DNA of 64,000 nt from positions 1,033,288 through 1,097,287 of the forward strand of contig NZ_VJWL01000001.1 of the NCBI RefSeq assembly GCF_007096385.1, written 5' to 3'. A program made the translations under genes and the position numbers. The notes under the pieces were generated by a model. The model saw only the letters and a list, made by a program, of their open reading frames with translations. It was not told where the DNA came from and did not search any database. Every line of letters begins with the position of its first letter. Within the stretch, counting starts at the first letter, position 1. Below, piece by piece: positions 1-8,437 of this stretch. The stretch comes from Aliidiomarina halalkaliphila (lineage in GTDB: Bacteria > Pseudomonadota > Gammaproteobacteria > Enterobacterales > Alteromonadaceae).

Positions 1-175
1 GTATCGCGTTGGCCTTCCGTCGGTTCCCCCGTACCCAAGGTATCGCGTTGGCCTTCCGTCGGTTCCCCCGTACCCAAGGTATCGCGTTGGCCTTCCGTCG
101 GTTCCCCCGTACCCAACGCACCCCGTTGGCCTTCCGTCGGTTCCGCGTACCCCAGGTATCGCGTTGGCCCGAGGC
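1..175. repeat. Tandem 39-bp repeat containing family B palindrome variants
   Basis: Three nearly identical 39-bp units begin at 1, 40 and 79. A diverged fourth follows at about 118 and a partial fifth at about 157. Each carries a variant of the GTACCCAA...CGCGTTGGCC palindrome found singly elsewhere in the window; 113-129 is the closest to the consensus. The array reaches the window edge, so its full length is unknown. It lies 20 bp downstream of the kdkA stop codon. Confidence 0.85.
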
Positions 176-195
176 TTGAAACTTAAGGCGCAGAA

Positions 196-924
196 TTACG
201 CTGCATGCGTTCCCTGATAGCCCGCCATAAACGCCGACCAATCGCTCTCTTTCCAGCCGAAGCTGTCATTCTTAGTCAGCTCTTTACGCAGCGACCTCAG
301 CAAGCGCTCACAGTTGGCCTGCTGCCACTCGCCAGGCTCCCGACGCTCACATTTATCAAAATCAATCAGCCACACTTTGTTGTCGCTATCGAGCATAATG
401 TTGTGACAATTGAGATCCGAGTGATACACACCTTTGTCATGCATGGCGCGAACCGTAGCGCCCACGCTCTGCCACAACGCGCTATCGAGCGGGCCTTGGT
501 CGGTCATCATGCGGAAAATATCGCGGCTATTGGGAATCATTTCAATCAATAAATCAGCACGATAGATCAAACCACGACGGGCATAACGGGCAGCGCAGGG
601 GCGCGGCACTGGCAAACCTTCGTCCGCCATCCATTGCAATAATTGAAACTCGCGCATAGCTCTAGATTTTTCCACCGACTCTAGCCAGAACTGGTCTGTG
701 AGCACTTTGCCCACAAGGCCGCCACGGTAATAGTGGCGCAGCACCATATTGCCCTGCTCGCCTTGCACGAACCAAGCAACATTACGCCCCGTTGAGCTTC
801 CCACGACGCGATCCTGCTCCTGCCACCAACTTGGTTGAAAATGGGGTTCATCCGGTTCCGCGATACGCGTGGGATCCCACCAGTACACGGCCGCTGCAGT
901 TTCTTTTTTCTGTAATCCAGACAT
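196..924 (-). CDS. kdkA: 3-deoxy-D-manno-octulosonic acid (Kdo) kinase KdkA
   Basis: This 242-residue protein phosphorylates Kdo of the LPS inner core at O-4 using ATP, on the cytoplasmic side of the inner membrane. It shows a small eukaryotic-like kinase fold. The catalytic loop is HSDLNCHNIMLD (about residues 168-179) and the metal-binding segment is WLIDFDKC shortly after; both are typical of the KdkA/WaaP group. Length is normal for KdkA. The ATG at 924 is preceded by an AGGATT ribosome-binding sequence. The next gene, divergent at 1027, is a glycosyltransferase, which fits an LPS core context. Kinases of this type occur in bacteria with a single, phosphorylated Kdo, so the organism probably makes short-core LPS (inference). 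Confidence 0.9.
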   Translation of the reverse strand: MSGLQKKETAAAVYWWDPTRIAEPDEPHFQPSWWQEQDRVVGSSTGRNVAWFVQGEQGNMVLRHYYRGGLVGKVLTDQFWLESVEKSRAMREFQLLQWMADEGLPVPRPCAARYARRGLIYRADLLIEMIPNSRDIFRMMTDQGPLDSALWQSVGATVRAMHDKGVYHSDLNCHNIMLDSDNKVWLIDFDKCERREPGEWQQANCERLLRSLRKELTKNDSFGWKESDWSAFMAGYQGTHAA

Positions 925-1026
925 CGCAATCCTAACCTAAACTTTACATTCATGGACTAGCGTATTGTGCGGGATCCCATGGATAATTGAAACCCGCTGT
1001 TTTGGCTCCAACCGTAGGATGTATTC

Positions 1027-2076
1027 ATGAAGATCGCCCATATAATTCTCACCTCGTCATTTGCTGGGAGTGAACGCTACGCCGTGAGCCTCGCCAATCT
1101 GCAAGCCGAGGCTGGGCATGAGGTGCATCTCATTTTACACCGACGTGCACGCCTCAACCCGGTGAACCCCATCACCCCACGCGTGGGCGAACTCGTGCAT
1201 GTGCATTATGTCAGCGGTCTGCCACCCATCGCCCGTTGGCATACGCGCAAGATCCTGCGGCGTTTAAAACCCGATGTAGCACACGGACATTTAAGCAATG
1301 CCTGCAAATCACTGCACCCTATGAAGGGCGAGCTTACGCGCATTGGTTCGCTGCATATTCACTACAAAGCGCAACAGCATGCTAAGTTAGACGGCCTGAT
1401 TGCCATTGCGCCATGGCAAATTCTGCATATGCCTGAGCGCATGCGTCAGCGCACCAAACACGTGGATAATTGGATTGCCCCAGTCGATATAGATCCAGAA
1501 GCCCGACGCCGAATTCGCGCCGAGATTGGAGTCGCCGACGACGAAATTCTTATTGGCACCGTTGGTCGCCTCGAACCGAGTAAAGATCAGATGAACCTAG
1601 TGCGTTCATTTCGCCGCGCCGAAATCAATGGCGCCCGCTTGGCTATTGTCGGCCATGGACGCGAAATGAGACGGTTGAAGAAAGCCGCCGCAGGCACCGT
1701 GATTTTCCCTGGGTATGTGACCAATGTGCGCGAGTGGATGTCGGCGTTCGACGTATTTGTAAACACCGCCCATAGCGAACCCTTTGGATTAGTGTTCCTT
1801 GAAGCCATGCAAATGGGGCTACCGATTTTAGCCACCCGCACCCAGGGCGCATTGCATCTATGCGAACGTCAACGCGCCGCCGGCGATCCCGAGTTTGTAC
1901 AGCCTTTATTACCCATCGGCGACTCCCTCGCCCTACAGAGTGCCTTGATCCAACAAGTAAAACGTTGCAAAACCAACGGCTGCCCCCGCATCGACTACGG
2001 CATGAGCAAATACGCCCCCGAACCCAGCCTCAACGCCATCACCAACCTCTACACAACAACTACGCCCCAGGGGTGA
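1027..2076 (+). CDS. Glycosyltransferase family 4 (GT-B), probably LPS core
   Basis: This 349-residue protein has a GT-B fold. The N-terminal domain opens with a Rossmann-like strand and FAGSERYAVSLANL, a typical acceptor-side glycine and serine loop. The C-terminal domain has GTVGRLEPSKDQ (about residue 180), AIVGHGREM, and the donor-binding EPFGLVFLEAMQMGLPILATRTQG, where the E-x7-E motif lies. Substrate cannot be read from sequence; proximity to kdkA suggests LPS core assembly. The last codons run into a family A repeat: the protein ends TTPQG and the stop TGA is part of the repeat (CCCCAGGGGTGA). The C-terminal tail is therefore repeat-derived, and an original stop may lie elsewhere in homologues. 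Confidence 0.85.
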   Translation: MKIAHIILTSSFAGSERYAVSLANLQAEAGHEVHLILHRRARLNPVNPITPRVGELVHVHYVSGLPPIARWHTRKILRRLKPDVAHGHLSNACKSLHPMKGELTRIGSLHIHYKAQQHAKLDGLIAIAPWQILHMPERMRQRTKHVDNWIAPVDIDPEARRRIRAEIGVADDEILIGTVGRLEPSKDQMNLVRSFRRAEINGARLAIVGHGREMRRLKKAAAGTVIFPGYVTNVREWMSAFDVFVNTAHSEPFGLVFLEAMQMGLPILATRTQGALHLCERQRAAGDPEFVQPLLPIGDSLALQSALIQQVKRCKTNGCPRIDYGMSKYAPEPSLNAITNLYTTTTPQG

Positions 2077-2355
2077 AACGCGTGTTTTCGAGCACCTTCA
2101 ACAATTACGCCCCAGGGGTGAAACGCATGTTTTCGAGCACCTTCAACAATTACGCCCCAGGGGTGAAGCGCGTGTTTGGGGCAGCCTTCGACCCTGCCCC
2201 AACAAGCCCACAAGCCGTATAGCTGCAGCGTTTCAACAATTACGCCCCAGGGGTGAAACGCGTGTTTTCGAGCACCTCCAATTGTTTTGCCCCTGGGGCG
2301 GAATTCGTGTTTTCGCGAAACTACAATTGTTTTACCCCTGGGGCGGAATTCATGT
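2052..2355. repeat. Family A repeat cluster (6 copies, 45-bp spacing)
   Basis: Cores lie at 2065, 2110, 2155 and 2245 (CCCCAGGGG) and at 2290 and 2335 (CCCCTGGGG). Spacings are 45, 45, 90, 45 and 45 bp. The empty 45-bp slot near 2200 holds a different hairpin (TTGGGGCAG at 2176-2184 pairing with CTGCCCCAA at 2194-2202). The first copy overlaps the stop codon of the upstream glycosyltransferase. This cluster fills the whole gap between the two glycosyltransferase genes. Confidence 0.95.
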
Positions 2356-2431
2356 TTTGGGCGGTGCGAGATGTAGCGAGCCCTGATATACTCGCTCGAT
2401 AACCGCTCGCAAATCTGCAAGAGAGGAAAAA

Positions 2432-3175
2432 ATGAGCCAGCCAGTCAATATTTTATGCATTAAGTGGGGCAACAAATACGGCCCTGAGTATGTAAACAAG
2501 CTCTATTCCATGGTGAAGCGCAATCTCACCCTACCATTTCGCTTCGTGTGTCTTACCGAAGACGGCGAAGGCATCGATAAAGACATCGAAGTCAAAGATA
2601 TCCCCATGGTCGGATTTAAAGATTTTGACGAGCGCGCACCTTGGTCGTTCGGTCACGGTTGGCTTAAAGTGACCAGCTTCGCAAAGCCCCTTTACGATTT
2701 GGTTGGTCCTACGTTATTCATCGATCTCGACGTCGTAATTGTCGATAACATCGATTGTTTTTTCGAGCCTGAAGGTGAATTCCGCGTGATCAAAGAATGG
2801 GATAAGCGCGACGAAACCGGCAATACCTCGGTTTACCGCTTCACCATCGGCGCACACCCGGATCTCATTGAGAAACTCAAAGAAAACAAAGATAAAGAGC
2901 TAGCGAAGGTGCGTAACGAGCAGGAATACGTCACTAGCCACCTCGCCAAGCAAGGCAAGCTCCAGTACTGGCCGCCGGGTTGGTGTGTAAGCTTTAAACG
3001 CCACTGTATGCCAAAAGGTATCAGCAGTTGGTTTAAGGCTGCGCAGATCCCTGAAGGCGCGAAAATTGTCGCATTCCACGGCAAACCAAACCCACCGGAT
3101 GCTATCGCAGGTCGCAGCGGCAAGTGGTACCGCCGAGTGTTACCGGTGCAATGGGTAGAAGATAACTGGAAGTAA
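2432..3175 (+). CDS. Putative glycosyltransferase with DxD motif
   Basis: This 247-residue cytosolic protein has no signal peptide. Features resembling a GT-A fold are an N-terminal strand (NILCIKWGNKYGPEYVNKL), FRFVCLTEDGEG, and the hydrophobic strand TLFIDLDVVIVDNID, whose DLD (about residue 100) is a DxD-like metal and nucleotide-sugar site. A late FHGKPNPP segment resembles the terminal His motif of GT8-like enzymes. Donor and acceptor are unknown. The ATG has a strong AGAGGA ribosome-binding sequence. It is separated from the preceding glycosyltransferase by a repeat cluster and converges with rimI. Placement in LPS synthesis is inference from neighbours. Confidence 0.65.
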   Translation: MSQPVNILCIKWGNKYGPEYVNKLYSMVKRNLTLPFRFVCLTEDGEGIDKDIEVKDIPMVGFKDFDERAPWSFGHGWLKVTSFAKPLYDLVGPTLFIDLDVVIVDNIDCFFEPEGEFRVIKEWDKRDETGNTSVYRFTIGAHPDLIEKLKENKDKELAKVRNEQEYVTSHLAKQGKLQYWPPGWCVSFKRHCMPKGISSWFKAAQIPEGAKIVAFHGKPNPPDAIAGRSGKWYRRVLPVQWVEDNWK

Positions 3176-3178
3176 AGG

Positions 3179-3637
3179 TTACTTAGCTCGGCTCATGACG
3201 ATCGCGGACTCGCGTTCGTCGCCGGGCACGACCGGTGGATAATAGCCGGGACGCCGGCCAATTTCGCTAAATCCATTGCGCTCGTACAGGCGTATCGCCG
3301 CTTCGTTATGCTCGCGCACTTCAAGAAATAACATATCTTTTTGCACGCCATTTTCATCGCTGGCGAACGCCAACAAATCATCTAACAAAAGCTGACCATA
3401 CCCCTTGCGATGATGCTCAGGCGCCACCGCAATATTCATCAACATAATTTCGTCGAAAAGCACATGCGACACCGTGTAACCGACCAAACGATGATTCAGA
3501 AAAAGCCCAATAACCCGATAGCGCGGACCGAAAGAGTTGCCAAATACGTTCGCGCCCCAAGGCACGCGATGCGCGGCGCGTTCGATCGTCATCATATCTG
3601 GGCTCAGCCCGTGCAGGGGGGCAAGTATGAGGGCCAT
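3179..3637 (-). CDS. rimI: Ribosomal protein alanine N-acetyltransferase RimI
   Basis: A GNAT acetyltransferase that transfers acetyl from acetyl-CoA to the N-terminal alanine of ribosomal protein S18. The acceptor-side motif IERAAHRVPW, the acetyl-CoA loop HHRKGYGQLLLDDL (R/Q-x-x-G-x-G type) and the C-terminal EVREHNEAAIRLYERNGF-type helix are all present, followed by YYPP as in RimI. I chose the ATG at 3637 because it gives 152 residues, matches the E. coli N-terminal spacing before the IERA motif, and has GGAG upstream. An in-frame ATG at 3682 would overlap the upstream gene. The gene follows the HolD-like gene, the usual gammaproteobacterial pairing. Confidence 0.85.
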   Translation of the reverse strand: MALILAPLHGLSPDMMTIERAAHRVPWGANVFGNSFGPRYRVIGLFLNHRLVGYTVSHVLFDEIMLMNIAVAPEHHRKGYGQLLLDDLLAFASDENGVQKDMLFLEVREHNEAAIRLYERNGFSEIGRRPGYYPPVVPGDERESAIVMSRAK

Positions 3638-3642
3638 ATCGG

Positions 3643-4299
3643 TTAGCTCCGCTGCTCGAGGGCGGGTTTCAATAAGGCCCATAAGGCTTTCTTCTCGTCG
3701 ACACTCAAGGTCTCCCGAGCGTAGGCGTCACAGTTAATCTGCACCAACCTCTCCCCCGACGCACTAATCAACGATGGCTTAGAGCCAATGTAACTCGCCA
3801 AATCATTAATCCAGGGATAGCGCCCGACGGGCAATGCCTGACTAAACTCCAGCGCCCATGGGCCGAGTTTATACAGATGTGGGGTGGGTGTTTCAGTGGA
3901 TTGTGTGTCGGAAGCTGCAGATTGCTTCGCTGCAGTTTCTGTGGTTTTCGGGGCTTCAGGGGCTTCAGCGGTTTTCGGGGCTTCAGCGGTTTTCGGGGCT
4001 TCAGCGGTTTTCGGGGCTTCAGCAGATGCAGGGGCTTCAGCAGATGCAGAGGTTTGCCCGTTAACTTCAGCACTCTTCTCTGCAGAAAGCTCAGATGACA
4101 CCGGGCGCCCAGCCTCAGTCGTATTCCCAGTTTCAACTGTCTCACCCTCAACGGACACCGGCCCACCAGGGGCAGGTGCAACCGCATCATCCGCACGCAA
4201 TGGCGCATTGAACACATGAGAATCTTCAGGCAGATCAAGAAATAGCTCAGCATCAATGCCAAGCGCCTTCAGAGCCTCACGTTGTTGAGTTGTCCACAT
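3643..4299 (-). CDS. HolD-like protein (putative DNA polymerase III psi subunit) with low-complexity insert
   Basis: About 218 residues. The N-terminal TTQQREALKALGIDAEL resembles the psi start (QLQQLGI...). The C-terminal third (LGPWALEFSQALP... DEKKALWALLKPAL) matches the K-x-ALW end of psi-like proteins. Psi joins chi to the clamp loader. The identification rests mainly on these ends and on the position just upstream of rimI, so it is moderate. A central Ala/Glu/Pro/Lys/Thr stretch contains near-perfect copies of EAPKTA encoded by an 18-bp tandem repeat (about 3945-4045). This makes the protein far longer than E. coli psi (137 residues). An alternative ATG lies at 4323. Confidence 0.5.
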   Translation of the reverse strand: MWTTQQREALKALGIDAELFLDLPEDSHVFNAPLRADDAVAPAPGGPVSVEGETVETGNTTEAGRPVSSELSAEKSAEVNGQTSASAEAPASAEAPKTAEAPKTAEAPKTAEAPEAPKTTETAAKQSAASDTQSTETPTPHLYKLGPWALEFSQALPVGRYPWINDLASYIGSKPSLISASGERLVQINCDAYARETLSVDEKKALWALLKPALEQRS

Positions 4300-4394
4300 C
4301 AGCGTTTTCCCACCGCGAACCATAATATTCGTATGGTAACGCGTAAATTAAACCGTCGCCATCGTATTGCGTTAACCAACTGTAAAGCCCAACC

Positions 4395-4559
4395 ACAACA
4401 ATTTCGCCCCAGGGGCACAACTGTTGAAAAAGGCGCCCTAGCCTCACCTAACGCACCGCGTTAGCCATTTGAAAAGAAAGAAAAAACAGAATTTTACCCC
4501 TGGGGCGCAATTGTTGAAAAAGGCGCACTTCGCGAATTCCACCCCTGGGGCGTAACTGT
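4395..4559. repeat. Family A cluster (3 copies) with one family B palindrome
   Basis: Cores lie at 4407 (CCCCAGGGG), 4497 and 4542 (CCCCTGGGG), spaced 90 and 45 bp. In the central gap sits a family B copy at 4448-4464, CTAACGC-ACC-GCGTTAG. Both arms have changed together relative to CCAACGC/GCGTTGG, so pairing is preserved. The right end runs into the stop codon (TAA at 4560-4562, minus strand) of the S9 peptidase. Confidence 0.9.
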
Positions 4560-6599
4560 TTAATCTTTAGCGCGGTATTTGTCGAACCAATAAATTACAT
4601 AGGCGGGTTTTGCCATATGATTCGATGGACGCGCGTGCAGCGAGTGCGACGCACCAGGGATGCGCACCATCGCGGTATCAATACCACGCAGTTGCAACGC
4701 CTGATAATACTGCTCAGTTTCCGAAATCGGGGTGCGATGGTCCGACTCACCGGTAAACAGCAAGGTCGGCGTCGTCACATTGCCCACGTAAGAAATCGGC
4801 GAATGCTTCAGATAATGCTCAGGGTCTTCCCAAGGCAATGCTGGGAACCAATACTGGGTGAAGTAGTTGTACATATCCGCGTTGAGTACGAAACTATACC
4901 AATTAATCACTGGGTTGATGGCCGCCGCCGCACGGAAACGGTCAGTATGGCCAATCGCCCACGTGGTCAGCACCCCGCCACCTGAACCGCCCGTAATAAA
5001 CAGCTCGTCTTCATTAATAAAGCCGCGCGCAACCACCGCATCCACGCCATCCATCAAATCATCAAAATCGTGGCTCGGATAGTTATGATGAATCAAGTTG
5101 GCAAAATCCTCGCCATAACTCGTGGAGCCGCGCGGATTGGTATACAACACCACATAGCCTTGGGCCGCCATCAATTGCAACTCCATGGCAAAATAAGGCC
5201 CGTAAGCCGTATGCGGTCCACCGTGGATTTCCAAAATCATTGGGTATTGTTTGCTCTCATCAAAGCCCGGCGGATAAATCACCCAGCCATGAATCGGCTT
5301 CTCGTCCACCGACGAGTTATACCAGAACTCTTCAACCTGCCCGATATCACGCTTCATCAGCAGATCGCGGTTCAAACTGGTAATTCCCGTTACCGTCACA
5401 GAACGCCGCTGCTGATTCAACACCGCCAGTTCTGCTGGGCGTTGCGTGCTAGCATGAGTAAACACCAAACGACCATCGGCCAACACCGCAAAATCGCCAC
5501 CCGAATACGGACGACTATAAGCTAAGCCACCCACTTCATCGGTTAGTTCACGACGATCACCGCGCAGCGGCTGATGGGCCAAAGTGCCCTTGCCTTGTGC
5601 GTCATAATAAACAAACAGGCCGCGGGAGTCCGGCGCCCATTTAAAATCGCGAATGTGCTGGTCGAGGTCTGCCGTAAGTGCACGCACATTCGAACCATCA
5701 ATGTTCATCACATAAAGCCCGTGGTTTTGATGCGCCAAGCGGCGATCATCAACGCCGGCAAATGCAATCATGCGGCCATCCGGCGACACCATTGGGCTGT
5801 GGTCCGGTCCGTCGCGGTCGGTCAACTGGGTCAGGTTGCGCGATTCAATATCTAAACGGAAAATCTCCGAATTAATCGGCTGCGACTTCCAGTCTTCGTA
5901 GCGATTCGCGCTAAAAAACAATGCACTACCATCGGCAGAAAAGCTCATACTGCCGCCATGATCGAAATCGCCAGAGGTCAATTTAATCGGCGTGCCGCCT
6001 TCCGCAGGCATCATGTAAATGTGACGATAGCCGCTCGGCAAATAGCCGCGTCCATCCGCGCGATAATTCATATCTTCAATAAAAATAGGCGATTCAGCCC
6101 AGTTGGCACCATCAGGACGCCCCGGCAAAGTCACCGGATTCGCCCGCCGCTGTGGTTCAAACATCGAGAAAGCAATCCAGCTGCCATCAGGCGACCAGGT
6201 TAGATTGCCCGGGCCTTGCTGCAAATGGCTAATTTGGGCTTGGCGACCAGACTCCACCCAATACACGTGAATCTGCCCATCCGCCACATAGGCAATACGC
6301 GAGCCGTCAGGTGACCAGGTTGGCTGCGACGCGTTCTGATCTTTGGAGGTTAACGCTTGCAAGTTAGAGCCGTCCGCATTTACTGTCCACAGCGTGCTGC
6401 GACGGCGATCCTGCATACGATCCATCCAATTGCGCACAAACACAATGGTTTGACCGTTCGGCGCAGGCGCTGGATCAGATGCAAACTCCAACAGAAAAAC
6501 ATCATCGTATTGCAATGGACGAACATTGTTCTCTGCCAACGCCACCGCGCTCAGCGACCACAACGCCACCACTAAAAATGCTGAATGTAGAATTCTCAC
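4560..6599 (-). CDS. Secreted S9-family serine peptidase (prolyl oligopeptidase/acylaminoacyl peptidase type)
   Basis: A predicted periplasmic peptidase of about 679 residues. I chose the GTG at 6599, which has a strong AGAAGGGGAAGG sequence upstream and starts a signal peptide (RILHSAFLVVALWSLSAVALA). An N-terminal WD40-like beta-propeller with repeated PDGSRIAY/PDGSWIAF/ADGSALFF blades is followed by the alpha/beta hydrolase domain. The catalytic Ser is in GGSGGG, the Asp in GESDHRTP and the His in GASHSLH; an oxyanion HGGPH motif is also present. Such enzymes cleave short peptides or acyl-peptides. No operon partner is evident; both flanks are repeat clusters. Confidence 0.9.
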   Translation of the reverse strand: MRILHSAFLVVALWSLSAVALAENNVRPLQYDDVFLLEFASDPAPAPNGQTIVFVRNWMDRMQDRRRSTLWTVNADGSNLQALTSKDQNASQPTWSPDGSRIAYVADGQIHVYWVESGRQAQISHLQQGPGNLTWSPDGSWIAFSMFEPQRRANPVTLPGRPDGANWAESPIFIEDMNYRADGRGYLPSGYRHIYMMPAEGGTPIKLTSGDFDHGGSMSFSADGSALFFSANRYEDWKSQPINSEIFRLDIESRNLTQLTDRDGPDHSPMVSPDGRMIAFAGVDDRRLAHQNHGLYVMNIDGSNVRALTADLDQHIRDFKWAPDSRGLFVYYDAQGKGTLAHQPLRGDRRELTDEVGGLAYSRPYSGGDFAVLADGRLVFTHASTQRPAELAVLNQQRRSVTVTGITSLNRDLLMKRDIGQVEEFWYNSSVDEKPIHGWVIYPPGFDESKQYPMILEIHGGPHTAYGPYFAMELQLMAAQGYVVLYTNPRGSTSYGEDFANLIHHNYPSHDFDDLMDGVDAVVARGFINEDELFITGGSGGGVLTTWAIGHTDRFRAAAAINPVINWYSFVLNADMYNYFTQYWFPALPWEDPEHYLKHSPISYVGNVTTPTLLFTGESDHRTPISETEQYYQALQLRGIDTAMVRIPGASHSLHARPSNHMAKPAYVIYWFDKYRAKD

Positions 6600-6699
6600 G
6601 TGCCTTCCCCTTCTATTGCGATACCCTGATAGTACCGCACCACACCACACCCGCAACTAAACTGCGACCAACTTGCACCCACGCACGCCCGAAAACAAT

Positions 6700-6875
6700 T
6701 CCGCCCAACAATTCCGCCCCAGGGGTGAAACCCATGTTTTCGGCAATCTCCAAAAAAAGCCAACGCACCCACAAGCCGCATCACCGCTGAATTCCAACAA
6801 TTCCGCCCCAGGGGTGAAACTCATGTTTTCGGCGCTGTTCAACAATTCCACCCCTGGGGCGGAACCTATGTTTTG
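6700..6875. repeat. Family A cluster (3 copies)
   Basis: Cores lie at 6717 and 6806 (CCCCAGGGG) and 6851 (CCCCTGGGG), spaced 89 and 45 bp. The left copy is preceded by a partial duplication of its arm (AACAATTCCGCCC, then AACAATTCCGCCCC). The cluster fills most of the 350-bp gap between the peptidase start and the omp terminator. Confidence 0.9.
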
Positions 6876-6890
6876 ACCTAAGTAAGAGGC

Positions 6891-6918
6891 AAAAAAAAGC
6901 CGGGGAAATATCCCCGGC
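6891..6918 (-). terminator. Rho-independent terminator of the downstream-ending omp gene
   Basis: On the minus strand a GC-rich stem (GCCGGGGA pairing with TCCCCGGC, 6899-6918) is followed by eight T. It lies 31 bp after the stop codon of the outer-membrane protein gene at 6949. Confidence 0.9.
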
Positions 6919-6948
6919 CGGTTCCACAAATTAATATTCAGGACAACA

Positions 6949-7530
6949 TTAAAAGTGGAATGAAACGCCTAAGCGCACCGCATCGGTGTTGCTATTGGTA
7001 AAGCCATAGCTCGCGTCTACTGAAAACTTCGGTGAAACAAAGTAGCGGGCGCCAATTTCAGCGCGAGTTTGATGCTCACGGTATACCCGGGCGCGCTGCA
7101 ATTCCACACGTAACTCCACGTCTTCACTCGGGCGAACCGCAACACCGGTGAAATACAGGTGATCAAGGTTGCTGCCGGCTGCGTCTGTACTATACGCATT
7201 CAAAAAGCCCGCACCCGCATAAACAGATGAACGCTCGTCAACTGCAAAACGTGCGCCCAAAGAAAATTCTGATTCTTCATAGGTGGCACCGTCGCGCGAT
7301 ACAGACTCGTAACCGCCGCGAACAAAAACCACATCGGTGATTGAACGACTGAACTGGGCGCGCATCCCGGAGAAGGTCGCGTCTGAAGAGCTGTGCTCCA
7401 TCTCGCTATAACCCGCGCTCAGGTAATTGAATGAAGGTGCAACCGACGCTTCCTCTGCATTGGCGTTTGCCGCGAATACAACAGAAGACAACAAGGCACT
7501 AGAAACTAAGCTTACTGCAAACTTTTTCAT
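6949..7530 (-). CDS. Small outer-membrane beta-barrel protein (paralogue 1)
   Basis: This 193-residue protein has a clear signal peptide (MKKFAVSLVSSALLSSVVFAANANA). Alternating amphipathic strands and a final SFHF follow; the C-terminal Phe is the usual outer-membrane insertion signal. The size suggests an eight-stranded barrel. After the signal peptide, APSFNYLSAGYSE resembles APSFDHLGASYID of the barrel encoded at 26566, so the two are paralogues. A strong AAGGAAGT ribosome-binding sequence precedes the ATG. The gene is monocistronic and ends in a strong terminator. A direct repeat GTAAC-N5-GTAAA lies upstream (7681-7695). Ligand or function is unknown. Confidence 0.85.
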   Translation of the reverse strand: MKKFAVSLVSSALLSSVVFAANANAEEASVAPSFNYLSAGYSEMEHSSSDATFSGMRAQFSRSITDVVFVRGGYESVSRDGATYEESEFSLGARFAVDERSSVYAGAGFLNAYSTDAAGSNLDHLYFTGVAVRPSEDVELRVELQRARVYREHQTRAEIGARYFVSPKFSVDASYGFTNSNTDAVRLGVSFHF

Positions 7531-7680
7531 GATTTAACTTCCTTTTTATACAACAAATTCGGTGTGCTTATCCGTTTCTCAACGCGTGTTTACCATTCAA
7601 AGTTGAGGTAACGGCAAACAACGTGAGCGCACAATACCAATACCGAGAGCGCTAAACCATGGGGGATTTGTCGTAAAATT

Positions 7681-7695
7681 GTAACGAATTGTAAA
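7681..7695. promoter_or_regulatory. CpxR/OmpR-type direct repeat GTAAC-N5-GTAAA
   Basis: Two GTAA(A/C) half-sites are spaced 10 bp apart, like the CpxR consensus GTAAA-N5-GTAAA; a third GTAAA starts at 7673. A similar pair occurs upstream of the paralogous omp gene at 26566 (26475-26489). It lies 151 bp from the omp start and about 110 bp from iscR. Binding is inference. Confidence 0.4.
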
Positions 7696-7738
7696 GGACG
7701 CTCCGGGAGGGAAATTCAACCGCGATAGACAAGCCACA

Positions 7739-7772
7739 ATACTTGACTGAAATAGTCAAGTTATGCGATGCT
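7739..7772 (+). promoter_or_regulatory. IscR type 1 site overlapping the iscR promoter
   Basis: The inverted repeat TTGACTGAAATAGTCAA with flanking AC and TT (7739-7764) matches the E. coli [2Fe-2S]-IscR type 1 consensus, whose core is GACT-N5-AGTC. TTGACT (7743-7748) can act as -35, and GATGCT (7767-7772), 18 bp downstream, as a weak -10. IscR bound here would block its own promoter (autorepression), as established in E. coli. Confidence 0.8.
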
Positions 7773-7804
7773 AACGGCATTGAACTTCAGCGCGAGAAAG
7801 GGTT

Positions 7805-8248
7805 ATGAAACTGACATCGAAAGGTCGTTATGCGGTCACAGCGATGCTGGACGTGGCACTCCACGGACACAATTCTCCTGTGACCCTTGCCGACATATCT
7901 GAGCGTCAGGATATTTCCCTATCCTATCTCGAGCAGCTGTTTGCAAAGTTACGTCGCGCCGAACTCGTGAACAGTATTCGCGGACCCGGCGGCGGCTATT
8001 TGCTCAACCGCGACCCCTACAAGATCTCTATCGGCGAGATTATCCATGCGGTAAATGAAAGTGTGGATGTTACCCGATGCCAAGGTAAATCCAACTGCCA
8101 AAGCGGCAGCCGCTGCCTCACCCACCATCTGTGGGCGGATCTCAGCGACCGAATTTCAGACTTCCTGCATGATATCAGCCTCGGCAGCCTCACCGCCGAC
8201 GCAGCCAACAAAGAAGCCCCTGAGCGCATCCCTGTCCAAAGCGCCTAG
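7805..8248 (+). CDS. iscR: Fe-S cluster-sensing transcriptional regulator IscR
   Basis: This 147-residue Rrf2-family regulator has an N-terminal winged helix ([20 protein letters not shown], then the recognition helix around [13 protein letters not shown]). The [2Fe-2S] ligands Cys92, Cys98, Cys104 and His107 have the same spacing as in E. coli IscR. Holo-IscR represses Fe-S assembly genes through type 1 sites; such sites are visible at its own promoter and at the sufB promoter (14791-14816). Unusually, iscR is neither first in an isc operon nor upstream of suf. It lies past the distal end of the suf operon in convergent orientation, separated from sufE by a repeat cluster. Confidence 0.95.
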   Translation: MKLTSKGRYAVTAMLDVALHGHNSPVTLADISERQDISLSYLEQLFAKLRRAELVNSIRGPGGGYLLNRDPYKISIGEIIHAVNESVDVTRCQGKSNCQSGSRCLTHHLWADLSDRISDFLHDISLGSLTADAANKEAPERIPVQSA

Positions 8249-8280
8249 CTCACTTTCGCTCCATACTTAGCCCCAGCAAA

Positions 8281-8425
8281 AACAGAGTTTCGCCCCAGGG
8301 GTGAAACTGTTAAAACTCAGGCGTGACACTGCCCGCAGCGCGATTGGGGAAAATCGGAGAACGTTGAAAACATGAGTTCTGCCCCTGGGGCGAAGGTGTT
8401 TTTTTACCCCTGGGGCGGAATTGTT
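8281..8425. repeat. Family A cluster between convergent iscR and sufE (3 copies)
   Basis: Cores lie at 8293 (CCCCAGGGG), 8382 and 8407 (CCCCTGGGG), with spacings of 89 and 25 bp. The gap between the two convergent genes holds nothing else. The cluster could serve as a bidirectional 3'-end structure (inference). Confidence 0.9.
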
Positions 8426-8437
8426 GAGCGGAGCGGA

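Noticed and set aside
1860-2420. Open frames made of 15-residue repeats on both strands (also 14628-15053, 15096-15323, 23231-23470)
   Set aside because: They are translations of family A units; they stay open because unit length is a multiple of three. No ribosome-binding site or homology.
3768-4262. Long frames overlapping the HolD-like gene in other frames and on the other strand
   Set aside because: Shadows of the low-complexity 18-bp repeat; biased composition in every frame.
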